Of a stretch of DNA of 7,418 nt, positions 1 to 5,855 are shown one piece after another. Location: assembly GCA_007116105.1 (NCBI GenBank), contig SKJA01000016.1, positions 1-7,418 on the forward strand, read 5' to 3'. Source of the DNA: Candidatus Izemoplasma sp. (GTDB taxonomy: Bacteria; Bacillota_I; Bacilli_A; Izemoplasmatales; Izemoplasmataceae). Each line of letters begins with the position of its first letter. Within the stretch, counting starts at the first letter, position 1. Under the pieces are notes generated by a model. It was given only the letters and a program-made list of their open reading frames with translations, did no database searches and was not told the origin of the DNA. The translations under genes were made by a program, and so were the position numbers.

Positions 1-1
1 A

Positions 2-1720
2 GGACTCATCATTTCCCATCGCACCCCGGAGCGCTTGTTTGAACCTCTGTTTGATGAAGATAGAGAGAGTGGTATCCTTCCGTTCACCGAAAGTCGCGGA
101 GACTTCATCCATTTCGAAGACGACACTCGTCGTGAGGCTTTTTATGCGCCAATCGAAAGCAATCCTGAGTGGTTCATTGTGTTAAGTTTTAATGCGCGCG
201 CCATTTCAGCGCCCTATCGCAATGCCATCAATACCTTTGTCATAGGGCTCAGTATTTTGGTAGGATTGGCTGTGATTCAAGCGTTTTATTTCTCAAACCG
301 TGTTTCTAAACCGGTCTTAGCACTCCAGAAAACATTTGATAAAGCCGCCCAAGGAAACCTCAATGTCATCGCAGATGATTCTTTAGGTAATGAACTAGGG
401 GATGCGGCGCGTAGCTTTAACGTGATGATTCGTCAAATCAAGCAACTCACTTACTTTGATTCCATCACTGGTCTTTACAATCTCAACACCTTTTTACTTG
501 AACTTCCACGTGCGATTCATCATCCTGAAACTGCCCACCGCACGAAGGGCTTCGTGATTGTCTCAATTGATGATTTTAAGCGTCTGAATTCCATCAGTGG
601 TCATGATACGGGAGACCAAATTCTTCGCGCACTTGCGCAACTCGTCGAGCGCCATTTAGGCATCCATGAAATTGCAGGACGCTTTTATGGTGATGAAATG
701 ATCATGTTGATGCATGCAGAGGGCTGGACAACATTAAAAGAACGGATTGAAGCACTTTTTGAAGCAATCCACCAACCGTTTGAAGTTTCTGGACAACGGT
801 TTGCACTCAGAGTCAGTGTGGGTGTGAGTGAACTTGAAATTCAAACCGATCACCTTCAAACGATACATCAAGCAACCATCGCCAAGCTTCAAGTGAAGAA
901 AGCTGGCGGGAATGCGATCGAGTATTATAACGACCACATCAATTATCAACTGATTGAAGAACAAAACATGGAAGAGGCCTTGGTTTTATCCATTCAAGAG
1001 GGTCAGTTTACGTTGTTTTACCAGCCTATTTTTGACATCGTCAAAGATAAAGTCGTAGGCTACGAAGCACTGTTGCGGTGGCTCCACCCAGACTATCAAA
1101 GCATTCCCATTCTACAAGTCATTCAATTGGCTGAACGCTTGGGCGTCATTCATGACCTAGGGGCTTGGATCATCCAGCAAGCGCTCAGTGATTTACCTAG
1201 ACTCAAAGCGCACGAGGATGTGTACCTTTCGATCAACATCTCGGCCTTGCAGCTTAAAGAGCCTTTGTTCAGTGAACATCTGCACAAACACTTAAAAATC
1301 AACGGCTTAAAACCACAGGACATCACGCTTGAAATCACGGAAACCAATTTAATGTCGACCACCGATCTTGATTTGAATCGTCTTTTAGTGTTAAAAGAAG
1401 AAGGGTTTAAATTGGCCATTGACGATTTTGGTACAGGCTACTCATCGCTGGCGTATCTTAGTACGTTTCCATTCGATTATCTTAAGATTGACCGTCGCTT
1501 CATCAGTCAAATGGAAGGCGATCAAAAAGCACAAGACATCGTCAACACGATTCTAAGTTTAGGACGAATATTGGAACTTGAAGTGGTTGCGGAGGGTGTT
1601 GAAACGGAACTAACCTATCAGATGATTAAGGACATGGATTGTGCCTATTCTCAAGGCTACTATCATGCACGACCCCATCCTTTAAACACCATCCTTCAAA
1701 CGTTAAAGAAAGAGACCTAA
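2..1720 (+). CDS. Membrane-bound GGDEF-EAL protein (c-di-GMP phosphodiesterase), 5'-truncated by the window
   Basis: The reading frame is open to the left edge, so the N-terminus lies outside; 572 residues are visible. Numbering here takes the TTG codon at 35 as residue 1. Residues 1-60 look like the end of an extracytoplasmic Cache-type sensor domain (YAPIESNPEWFIVLSF). A membrane helix follows at about 62-86, then a HAMP linker (87-140), a GGDEF domain (140-300) and an EAL domain (310-558). The GGDEF signature is degenerate (Y218-G-D-E-M222) and the inhibitory RxxD site is absent (GIHE). The EAL domain keeps the usual catalytic set: E344 in EAL, N401, E433, the pair D463-D464 in DDFGTG, K484, E520 and Q540. 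The family hydrolyses c-di-GMP at the inner membrane face; I infer that this is mainly a phosphodiesterase with a weak, regulatory or dead cyclase domain. It ends one base before sua5, so the two genes are probably cotranscribed. Confidence 0.93.
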   Translation, partial: GLIISHRTPERLFEPLFDEDRESGILPFTESRGDFIHFEDDTRREAFYAPIESNPEWFIVLSFNARAISAPYRNAINTFVIGLSILVGLAVIQAFYFSNRVSKPVLALQKTFDKAAQGNLNVIADDSLGNELGDAARSFNVMIRQIKQLTYFDSITGLYNLNTFLLELPRAIHHPETAHRTKGFVIVSIDDFKRLNSISGHDTGDQILRALAQLVERHLGIHEIAGRFYGDEMIMLMHAEGWTTLKERIEALFEAIHQPFEVSGQRFALRVSVGVSELEIQTDHLQTIHQATIAKLQVKKAGGNAIEYYNDHINYQLIEEQNMEEALVLSIQEGQFTLFYQPIFDIVKDKVVGYEALLRWLHPDYQSIPILQVIQLAERLGVIHDLGAWIIQQALSDLPRLKAHEDVYLSINISALQLKEPLFSEHLHKHLKINGLKPQDITLEITETNLMSTTDLDLNRLLVLKEEGFKLAIDDFGTGYSSLAYLSTFPFDYLKIDRRFISQMEGDQKAQDIVNTILSLGRILELEVVAEGVETELTYQMIKDMDCAYSQGYYHARPHPLNTILQTLKKET

Positions 1721-1721
1721 G

Positions 1722-2750
1722 ATGAAGACGCTTATCATTAAAGAACAACCTTTAACTGAAGAGACTTTACAAAGACTCAATCAAATCATCCACCAAGGGG
1801 ACTTGGTGGTTTTTCCTACGGAAACAGTCTATGGTATTGGTGGAAACGCCTTAGACGAACACGCCATTGCCAAAATCTATGCTGCTAAAGGACGACCTTC
1901 AGATAATCCCTTAATCTTACACATCGCGCATGAAGACATGCTCAGTTCCATTGTCGAAGACGTAAGCGAAGACGCCAAAGCACTCATGCGTTGTTTTTGG
2001 CCTGGCCCTTTAACCTTAGTCTTCAAGAAAAAAGAGAGCATTTCACCTCGTTTAACCGGCGGACTTGACACCGTCGCGGTTCGTTTTCCGAACCATCCCA
2101 TGGCCCGTCAAATCATCGCCACAGCCAACGTTCCCTTGGCAGCACCCAGTGCCAATCTCTCTGGACGTCCTTCGAGCACATTGTTTGAACACGTGTATGA
2201 GGATTTATACGGAAAAGTCTTCGCCCTTGTGGATGGGGGTCCGAGTACTCTAGGACTAGAATCCACCGTTTTGGATGTCTCAGGCGACGTGCCCGTGCTG
2301 TTAAGACCCGGCAGCATCAGTGCGGACATGATTGAAACGGTGCTTCAAAAACCCATCATTGCCTCCCAACCCACGAAAGCAGACGATGTGCCTAAAGCGC
2401 CGGGCATGAAATACCAACATTACCAACCCCGCGGCACGGTGAAACTGTTTGATGGCCCCGAGTCTTTTATGGTTCAAGCGATGTCAGAAGCCATTAAGCA
2501 AAGTAAAGCACGCAACCTCGCCGTGATAGCGGTCGATGAAATAGCGTCCTTATTGCCCGCCTGTACGCTATACCCATGGGGATCGCTTTACGACCCAGAA
2601 ACACTCGCTAAACGACTCTATGAACGCTTAAGAAACATGGATGAAGGACACCACGATGAAATCATCGTCCACGGGTTGTTAGAAGATCCGCTCTCACAAG
2701 CGGTCATGAACCGGTTGGAAAAAGCCGCCCATGAAATCATAAAAAAATAG
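1722..2750 (+). CDS. sua5: L-threonylcarbamoyladenylate synthase (Sua5/YrdC/YwlC family)
   Basis: This cytosolic enzyme makes threonylcarbamoyl-AMP from threonine, bicarbonate and ATP, the first step of t6A synthesis at position 37 of ANN-decoding tRNAs. At 342 residues it is the long Sua5 form rather than the short TsaC form. The YrdC domain (about 15-205) shows FPTETVYGIG (31-40), KGRPSDNPL (56-64), WPGPLT (93-98), R121 in VRFP, APSANLSGRPS (141-151), LESTVLD (179-185) and RPGSIS (195-200). The interdomain linker APGMKYQHYQP (226-236) is typical of Sua5, and residues 240-342 form the C-terminal Sua5 domain. ATG at 1722 follows the previous stop by one base, with only a weak purine-rich AAAGAAAGAG upstream, so translation may be coupled to the GGDEF-EAL gene. 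The TAG stop lies inside the terminator stem. The transferase partner genes (tsaB, tsaD, tsaE) are not in this window. Confidence 0.96.
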   Translation: MKTLIIKEQPLTEETLQRLNQIIHQGDLVVFPTETVYGIGGNALDEHAIAKIYAAKGRPSDNPLILHIAHEDMLSSIVEDVSEDAKALMRCFWPGPLTLVFKKKESISPRLTGGLDTVAVRFPNHPMARQIIATANVPLAAPSANLSGRPSSTLFEHVYEDLYGKVFALVDGGPSTLGLESTVLDVSGDVPVLLRPGSISADMIETVLQKPIIASQPTKADDVPKAPGMKYQHYQPRGTVKLFDGPESFMVQAMSEAIKQSKARNLAVIAVDEIASLLPACTLYPWGSLYDPETLAKRLYERLRNMDEGHHDEIIVHGLLEDPLSQAVMNRLEKAAHEIIKK

Positions 2751-2767
2751 ACCCTCGGGTCTATTTT
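2744..2767. terminator. Shared bidirectional intrinsic terminator between sua5 and the osmC-like gene
   Basis: The arm AAAATAGACC (2744-2753), loop CTCG and arm GGTCTATTTT (2758-2767) form a perfect 10-bp stem. The flanking A-run on one strand becomes the U-run on the other, so the hairpin should work in both directions. The stop codons of both convergent genes (TAG at 2748-2750 on plus; TAG read from 2763-2761 on minus) lie within the stem. Confidence 0.88.
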
Positions 2768-3156
2768 AGTGTCAACTCATATTTCATTTCAGCGACATGC
2801 GACAGTGTTTGGTAGACACTGCAATAGCGTGTTGCTTTTTCAAAAGCATTTTCAATTTTGTGTTCAGCACCTTCAGGAACCCCTTTGACAACCACTTTAA
2901 CCATCACTTCTTTGAGTGTGGTGGGCACCTCATCTCGTTTAATGCCTTCAATGTCATATTGAACCGCTTCGATCTCAATTCGTTGCTTATCAACGATGCT
3001 TTGGAAGGTGTGGTTTAAACAACCGCCTAAGCCTCCCAACAATAAGTCATAAGGCGCAAGAGCACCCTTTTCAGGACCTAATCTGACCGTTCCATTAGGC
3101 GCATGTAACAGCCCATTGTATTGATGATCAAAGACGATTTTGACGCGATTTGCCAT
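2761..3156 (-). CDS. OsmC/Ohr family protein (putative thiol-dependent peroxidase)
   Basis: The protein has 131 residues, close to the usual 130-145 of the family. OsmC/Ohr proteins are cytosolic thiol-dependent peroxidases that reduce organic hydroperoxides through two cysteines. Both are present: C46 in GGLGGCLNHT and C112 in TRYCSVYQTLS. The order beta-rich N-terminus, APYDLLLGGLGGC helix, then a second cysteine helix also fits. The frame stays open upstream to 3198, but I place the start at ATG 3156 because AAGGAGG sits 10 bases before it and MANRVKIVFD begins the family-like region. It is the last gene of the GNAT-ppa-osmC operon, with only two bases between the ppa stop and this ATG. 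The sequence resembles the YhfA-like branch more than classic Ohr, so the physiological substrate is uncertain and peroxidase activity is inferred from the cysteines. Confidence 0.88.
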   Translation of the reverse strand: MANRVKIVFDHQYNGLLHAPNGTVRLGPEKGALAPYDLLLGGLGGCLNHTFQSIVDKQRIEIEAVQYDIEGIKRDEVPTTLKEVMVKVVVKGVPEGAEHKIENAFEKATRYCSVYQTLSHVAEMKYELTLK

Positions 3157-3158
3157 AG

Positions 3159-3662
3159 TTATTTGGCCTCCTTTTGTTGTTGGTAACGTGCTAAACACGT
3201 ATCGATGAGTTCGTTTGCTTCATCGTGGTCATAAAACCCATGCACCTCGACCACTTTGTTTTGTTGTAAATCTTTGTACGTTTTAAAGAAATGCTTAATT
3301 TCCCGAAGCATGTGAGTGGGGACATCTGCCATGCTTTGAATGTGTTCAAAACGTGGGTCTTTGTCCATCACCGCAATGATTTTTTGGTCTTTTTCCCCGT
3401 TATCAAGCATGTCTAGATAGCCAATCACACGCGCATCCACGATGCAACCTGGAAAGGTTTTGGTGGAGGCTAAAATTAGAATGTCTAAAGGGTCATTATC
3501 CTCGGCTAAAGTCCATTCAATGTAGCCATATTCAGCTGGGTAGGTCATCTCTGAATATAACACACGATCGAGCTTAATGCGATTACGCTGCTTATCAATT
3601 TCATATTTGTTTTTCGTTCCCATCGGAATTTCTACGATGGCTTCTACCACTCGTATTGGCAT
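3159..3662 (-). CDS. ppa: Inorganic pyrophosphatase, family I
   Basis: This is a soluble Mg-dependent enzyme that hydrolyses pyrophosphate to two phosphates and so drives biosynthetic reactions such as tRNA charging. At 167 residues it matches compact bacterial family I enzymes. The signature D55-N-D57-P-L-D60 is intact. Other active-site residues can be aligned by eye with the E. coli enzyme: E11, K19 and E21 (NKYEID), R33, Y41 and Y45 (TYPAEYGY), D87 and D92 in LDNGEKDQK, and Y129-K130. No catalytic residue is missing. The ATG start is one base after the TGA stop of the GNAT gene, with AGAAGG six bases upstream inside that gene, suggesting translational coupling. Its TAA stop is two bases before the osmC-like ATG. 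This is family I, not the Mn-dependent family II enzyme found in many Bacilli, which gives mild taxonomic information. Confidence 0.97.
   Translation of the reverse strand: MPIRVVEAIVEIPMGTKNKYEIDKQRNRIKLDRVLYSEMTYPAEYGYIEWTLAEDNDPLDILILASTKTFPGCIVDARVIGYLDMLDNGEKDQKIIAVMDKDPRFEHIQSMADVPTHMLREIKHFFKTYKDLQQNKVVEVHGFYDHDEANELIDTCLARYQQQKEAK
3167..3172 (-). promoter_or_regulatory. Ribosome binding site fixing the osmC-like start
   Basis: AGGAGG (minus strand, 3172 to 3167) lies inside the 3' end of ppa, 10 bases before ATG 3156. The longer open frame to 3198 would put this site inside the coding sequence, so the shorter start is preferred. Confidence 0.8.
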
Positions 3663-3663
3663 C

Positions 3664-4077
3664 TCAAACCTTCTTTCTCATCATGATGTGTTCGATGTTC
3701 GCATCCATAAAGTGATCCCCATAAGGTTCATACCCCAGTTGTTCGTAAAAGGCTTGTACCTGAAGTTGAGCACCGAGTTCAAGGGTCGTTAAACCGTGTT
3801 GTTTTGCGTACTTAGCAACCGCCTTCATTAAAGCTTCACCAATGCCTTGGCGACGATGGCTTTTCAAAACGGCGACACGTCCCACTTTGTTTTGGTAAAG
3901 GCGTGCCACACCGACAATGTGTCCGTCTTGATAGGCATTGAAATGAATCGCGGTCTCATCCCAGTGGTCAAACTCTTCATCCCAAGAGACATGTTGTTCT
4001 AAAATGAACACTTCACCACGCACTTTAAAGTGTTCAATAATAGCCTTTTTGCTGCGTGCTTGTCTTATTTTAAGCAT
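3664..4077 (-). CDS. GNAT family N-acetyltransferase (ElaA/YjcF-like)
   Basis: The protein has 137 residues with a full GNAT fold. An N-terminal part contains VRGEVFILEQHVSWDEEFD. The acetyl-CoA loop follows as V72-L-K-S-H-R-R-Q-G-I-G (about 72-82), and the C-terminal part reads LELGAQLQVQAFYEQLGY. The pattern VR.EVF..EQ, then AQ...FYE.LGY and a final H-I-M-M motif, resembles B. subtilis YjcF and E. coli ElaA. The acceptor substrate is unknown for this branch, so I assign no specific function. I choose ATG 4077 over GTG 4086 because the GTG overlaps the ribosome binding site GAGG that serves the ATG. The gene ends with TGA read as stop, one base before the ppa ATG. It is the first gene of the GNAT-ppa-osmC operon. 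Confidence 0.88.
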   Translation of the reverse strand: MLKIRQARSKKAIIEHFKVRGEVFILEQHVSWDEEFDHWDETAIHFNAYQDGHIVGVARLYQNKVGRVAVLKSHRRQGIGEALMKAVAKYAKQHGLTTLELGAQLQVQAFYEQLGYEPYGDHFMDANIEHIMMRKKV

Positions 4078-4085
4078 AATGGACA

Positions 4086-4089
4086 CCTC
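4086..4089 (-). promoter_or_regulatory. Ribosome binding site fixing the GNAT start
   Basis: GAGG (minus strand, 4089 to 4086; extended TGAGGTG) lies eight bases before ATG 4077. The alternative GTG start at 4086 overlaps this motif and has no good site of its own. Confidence 0.7.
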
Positions 4090-4094
4090 AATTA

Positions 4095-4122
4095 ATTATA
4101 CATGAAATGCTTTGAAATTCAA
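4095..4122 (-). promoter_or_regulatory. Predicted promoter of the GNAT-ppa-osmC operon
   Basis: Minus strand: -35 TTGAAT (4122-4117), a 16-base spacer and a consensus -10 TATAAT (4100-4095). The expected start near 4088 leaves a leader of only about 11 bases, barely containing the ribosome binding site. The -10 box is convincing; the start point is a prediction. Confidence 0.6.
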
Positions 4123-4139
4123 CGATAGTATGCTAAAAT
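4112..4139 (+). promoter_or_regulatory. Predicted extended -10 promoter of the EIIB-like/HPr operon
   Basis: Plus strand: -35 TTGAAA (4112-4117), a 16-base spacer and an extended -10 TGCTAAAAT (4131-4139). Transcription should begin near 4146, giving a leader of about 33 bases with AAGGAG at 4164-4169 before ATG 4179. No cre-like operator was seen here. Confidence 0.65.
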
Positions 4140-4178
4140 ATAACTTACTAAAAACCCTTACACAAGGAGTGCGATTGC

Positions 4179-4538
4179 ATGGTCAATCTCAACGACATCC
4201 CGATCACTCTGATCATCATCCTCGCTGGCTTGATCGCTGTGAGTGTCATCTTCGTGCTGGTTTTCACCAAAAGCAAGCAAGCGCCTAAGGTTGATCCATC
4301 CGCTAAAGTAGAAGCACTCAGTCATTTGATTCCTTTGGAATCCATCAAACAATTGAGTTTCGTTAGAAACAAGATAAATCTTACCGTCGATGATGTTCAA
4401 ACCCTCGATTTAGAAGCCATTAAAGCCACCGGCATTACAGCTTTAAACATCGTAGGCCCAACACTAAAGTTTCACTATGCTTCACACACCACCACCGAAG
4501 CGGTTTATCAATCGCTCGAAAAACACTTAGAAAGATAG
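4179..4538 (+). CDS. Membrane-anchored EIIB-like protein of the glucose PTS fold, lacking the active-site cysteine
   Basis: This 119-residue protein has a single N-terminal membrane helix (about 9-30), a short KSKQAPKVDPSAK linker and a soluble domain (44-118). The domain aligns by eye with the EIIB domain of glucose-type PTS permeases. IKQLSFVRNKINLTVDDVQTLD (56-77) falls on the ITNLDACITRLRV region of E. coli PtsG, and the later G85, G93 and TEAVYQSLEKHL helix also match. The phospho-accepting cysteine is replaced by V62, and the arginine of TRLR by K65/N66. It therefore cannot carry phosphate in the usual way; a regulatory or scaffold role is inference. AAGGAG lies nine bases before the ATG. 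HPr starts 10 bases downstream in the same operon, which supports a link to the PTS. It is too short to be a permease, as no EIIC domain is present. Confidence 0.75.
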   Translation: MVNLNDIPITLIIILAGLIAVSVIFVLVFTKSKQAPKVDPSAKVEALSHLIPLESIKQLSFVRNKINLTVDDVQTLDLEAIKATGITALNIVGPTLKFHYASHTTTEAVYQSLEKHLER

Positions 4539-4548
4539 GTGAACCCTG

Positions 4549-4815
4549 ATGCACAAAGACTTCGTTATTACCAACCCACAAGGCCTCCATGCACGTCCTG
4601 CAACGCTGCTCGTTGCACGAGCTAACTCATTTACCAGCCACAAAATTCTTCTGACCTATGAGAGTGAAACAGTTGATCTCAAGTCCATCATGGGATTGTT
4701 GTCTTTAAGCATTCCTAAGGGGTCATTGGTGCGCATCACCGTTGAAGGAGAAGGCGCCGCTAAAGCACTTGAAAGCCTCAGCGACACCATTTCAGAAATT
4801 AACGGGACGGCTTAA
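4549..4815 (+). CDS. ptsH: HPr, phosphocarrier protein of the PTS
   Basis: HPr takes phosphate from phosphoenolpyruvate via Enzyme I and passes it to sugar-specific EIIA proteins in the cytosol. At 88 residues the size is standard. The active histidine is H14 in GLHARPATLLVA. The regulatory serine is S46 in LKSIMGLLSL, the site phosphorylated by HPr kinase in Firmicutes, so carbon-catabolite control through HPr(Ser-P) is expected. The ribosome binding site AGGTGA lies six bases before the ATG and overlaps the stop of the EIIB-like gene. Enzyme I (ptsI), which often follows ptsH, is absent; instead the next gene is trpS on the opposite strand, and the two coding ends overlap by 17 bases tail to tail (4799-4815). 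Confidence 0.96.
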   Translation: MHKDFVITNPQGLHARPATLLVARANSFTSHKILLTYESETVDLKSIMGLLSLSIPKGSLVRITVEGEGAAKALESLSDTISEINGTA

Positions 4816-5809
4816 TATTGCGACCCAAGCCTAAACGTTTTGCAAGCGTTTGGGCTTTTTTATTGGCGATTTTTGAAGCGTCATCACGTCCGCGATTTAA
4901 GATGTCATCGAGCGTGCTGGAGCCTATCAGTTCGTGATAGCGTGCTTGAATGGGCTTGAGATGTTCGATGATCTTATCAGCTACCGCTTGTTTGAAGTCC
5001 GCATACGATGTGCTTTCAAACCGTGCTTGAGTGTCTTCAATGCTCAAAGATTCAAGGGCCGCATAGATGGTCAATAAATTGCTGATGCCCGGTTTGTTTT
5101 GCGGGTCAAATCGTACCGTTCCCTCCGAATCGGTGACGGCACTCTTGATTCTTTTTTCAATGATGTTGGGCGGATCTAGCAGATAAATAATGTCTTTAAC
5201 GTTGGTGTCCGATTTGGACATTTTTTTTGTGGGATTTTGCAGCCCCATGATACGAGCACCCACTTTTGGAATCAAAGGTTTTGGCACCACAAAGAGTTCG
5301 CCAAAACGGTTGTTCATCCGTGTGGCTAGATCACGTGTGAGCTCAAGATGCTGTTTTTGATCGTCGCCCACCGGGACATACTCCGCGTCGTATAGCAAAA
5401 TATCCCCTGCCATGAGCACTGGGTAGGTAAATAAGGCACTCGACACGCCCGTTTCTTGTTTTTGCGCTTTATCTTTAAACTGGGTCATTCGCTCGAGTTC
5501 TCCCATATAAGCAAAGCACTGTAAGTAGTAGTTCATTTGGGTATGGGCCGCAACTTCCGATTGCACGAACAGCGACAACCGTTCTTCTTGAAGGCCACAC
5601 GCTAAATATAACGCAGCAAGGTTCTTTGTGGCTTGTCTTAACTTTTGCGGGTCTTGCGCGACGGTAATCGCGTGAAGATCGGCGATGAACAAAAAGAAGT
5701 GGTGCTCAGAAAAACGTTCTTGCAGGGAAACGAAGTTTTTGATGGCGCCCAAATAGGTGCCTAAGTTTAAGTCACCACTGGGCTTAATGCCTGAGACAAT
5801 GTGTTTCAT
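4799..5809 (-). CDS. trpS: Tryptophanyl-tRNA synthetase (class I)
   Basis: TrpRS charges tRNA-Trp in the cytosol. The 336 residues match the usual bacterial length of about 330-340. The N-terminus IVSGIKPSGDLNLGTYLGAI carries the HIGH-equivalent (residues 15-18, NLGT). The ATP-binding KMSKS motif is exact at 196-200, within NPTKKMSKSDTN. The stretches FTYPVLMAGDILLYDA (127-142) and VPVGDDQKQHLELTRDLA (145-162) are the usual tryptophan-pocket and dimer-interface regions. The start at ATG 5809 is fixed by a strong AGGAGG (5822-5817) seven bases upstream. Expression is controlled by the T-box leader just before it. The last residues (about RNIKPSR) extend slightly past the common family end and overlap ptsH. 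No terminator for this strand is visible after the stop, so transcription may run antisense into ptsH. Confidence 0.97.
   Translation of the reverse strand: MKHIVSGIKPSGDLNLGTYLGAIKNFVSLQERFSEHHFFLFIADLHAITVAQDPQKLRQATKNLAALYLACGLQEERLSLFVQSEVAAHTQMNYYLQCFAYMGELERMTQFKDKAQKQETGVSSALFTYPVLMAGDILLYDAEYVPVGDDQKQHLELTRDLATRMNNRFGELFVVPKPLIPKVGARIMGLQNPTKKMSKSDTNVKDIIYLLDPPNIIEKRIKSAVTDSEGTVRFDPQNKPGISNLLTIYAALESLSIEDTQARFESTSYADFKQAVADKIIEHLKPIQARYHELIGSSTLDDILNRGRDDASKIANKKAQTLAKRLGLGRNIKPSR
4827..4861 (+). terminator. Intrinsic terminator of the EIIB-like/HPr operon, inside trpS
   Basis: The arm AAGCCTAAACG (4827-4837) pairs with CGTTTGGGCTT (4847-4857), giving 11 bp with one G-U pair and a nine-base loop, followed by six T (4856-4861). 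It starts 12 bases after the ptsH stop and lies wholly within the 3' coding end of trpS on the other strand. Confidence 0.85.
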
Positions 5810-5825
5810 AAAATATCCTCCTAAT

Positions 5826-5855
5826 AAAAAACGCCCTTAACCTAGATTAAGGGCG
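5826..5855 (-). terminator. Regulated terminator of the trpS T-box
   Basis: CGCCCTTAA (5855-5847) pairs perfectly with TTAAGGGCG (5840-5832) across the six-base loop TCTAGG, followed by six U (5831-5826). Its 5' arm is the strand used by the antiterminator, so the two structures exclude each other. It ends four bases before the trpS ribosome binding site. Confidence 0.95.

Noticed and set aside
35..37. TTG at 35 as start of the GGDEF-EAL protein.
   Set aside because: The frame stays open to the window edge, and the residues before it (LIISHRTPER) continue a sensor domain, so the gene simply begins outside the window.
734..964. Minus-strand open frame opposite the GGDEF-EAL gene.
   Set aside because: It is a shadow of a clearly coding region, with no ribosome binding site or recognisable domain.
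3157..3198. Longer N-terminus for the osmC-like protein starting at 3198.
   Set aside because: The extra residues overlap ppa and contain the strong AGGAGG site that serves ATG 3156.
3664..3666. A code in which TGA encodes tryptophan (Mycoplasma-type).
   Set aside because: TGA ends the GNAT gene exactly at the expected family end and one base before ppa; conserved tryptophans in other genes use TGG.
4158..4400. Minus-strand open frame opposite the EIIB-like gene.
   Set aside because: Its low-complexity acidic composition mirrors the coding strand, and it has no initiation signals.
4827..4861. The hairpin after ptsH as a bidirectional terminator also serving trpS.
   Set aside because: On the minus strand it lies before the trpS stop and is followed by GGGTCGCAAT, without a U-run.
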